A stretch of 15,614 bases of DNA. Source: an uncultured Oribacterium sp. (lineage in GTDB: Bacteria > Bacillota > Clostridia > Lachnospirales > Lachnospiraceae). The notes under the pieces were generated by a model, which saw nothing but the letters and a program-made list of their open reading frames with translations, was not told where the DNA came from and ran no database searches. This document shows positions 15,582 through 15,614 of this stretch, piece after piece. The translations under genes were made by a program, and so were the position numbers. The stretch lies in assembly GCA_938030845.1 (NCBI GenBank), contig CALHIC010000465.1, positions 1-15,614 on the forward strand, written 5' to 3'. The number at the start of each line of letters is the position of its first letter. Positions within the stretch are counted from its first letter, which is position 1.

Positions 15582-15614
15582 TAGTACCAGTATAGCATAA
15601 TTACCATTCTATCA

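Overview
The window reads as a chromosomal stretch of an anaerobic Firmicute, most likely a member of the Lachnospiraceae. The support is the ricT/holB/tRNA1(Val)-type methyltransferase neighbourhood, a DUF3881 protein (a family I associate with Lachnospiraceae), a divergent guanylate kinase beside holB, and strong purine-rich ribosome binding sites. The genus cannot be fixed from sequence alone. All 15 protein genes lie on the minus strand, so the transcription order runs from high to low coordinates.

Layout from high to low coordinate. (1) 15581-12379: a 5'-truncated guanylate kinase-family gene, holB (clamp-loader delta'), ricT/yaaT and a TrmN6/YabB-like methyltransferase. This resembles the B. 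subtilis tmk-yaaQ-yaaR-holB-ricT-yabA-yabB block, with a guanylate kinase where tmk would be and with yabA absent. (2) 12378-12033: an intergenic stretch full of competing inverted repeats, containing a probable terminator and a promoter. (3) 12032-10394: a cytosolic DUF2156 (MprF C-terminal-like) protein overlapping a GNAT acetyltransferase. (4) 10384-9099: a complete rpsF-ssb-rpsR operon with a good promoter, a leader hairpin and a GAAA-loop terminator. (5) 9042-7562: gdhA, monocistronic, with promoter and terminator. (6) 7557-4141: the metE-metF operon, ending in a very long terminator hairpin. (7) 4046-2264: a DUF3881 protein and ylmH. (8) 1793-258: a lone HicB-like antitoxin gene and hflX. 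(9) 1-136 and 1913-2265: extragenic repeats.

The metabolic genes form two units. MetF makes 5-methyltetrahydrofolate and MetE uses it to methylate homocysteine without cobalamin. GdhA assimilates ammonium into glutamate. Several other genes concern translation and genome upkeep: S6, S18, SSB, HolB, the tRNA-methyltransferase-like protein, RicT, and the ribosome-associated factors HflX and YlmH.

The least ordinary DNA is the repeat family. About 135 bp at the left edge recurs in inverted orientation at 1913-2045, bracketing hflX and the hicB-like gene. The right copy continues through a central hairpin into two further, more diverged units in the opposite orientation. Other points worth a look are the truncated gmk at the right edge, a HolB that has lost both its P-loop and its zinc module, a 12-bp triplicate directly before the ricT ribosome binding site, and an SSB with one residue added after its terminal Phe. 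I see no convincing defence system, CRISPR array, prophage or RNA gene.
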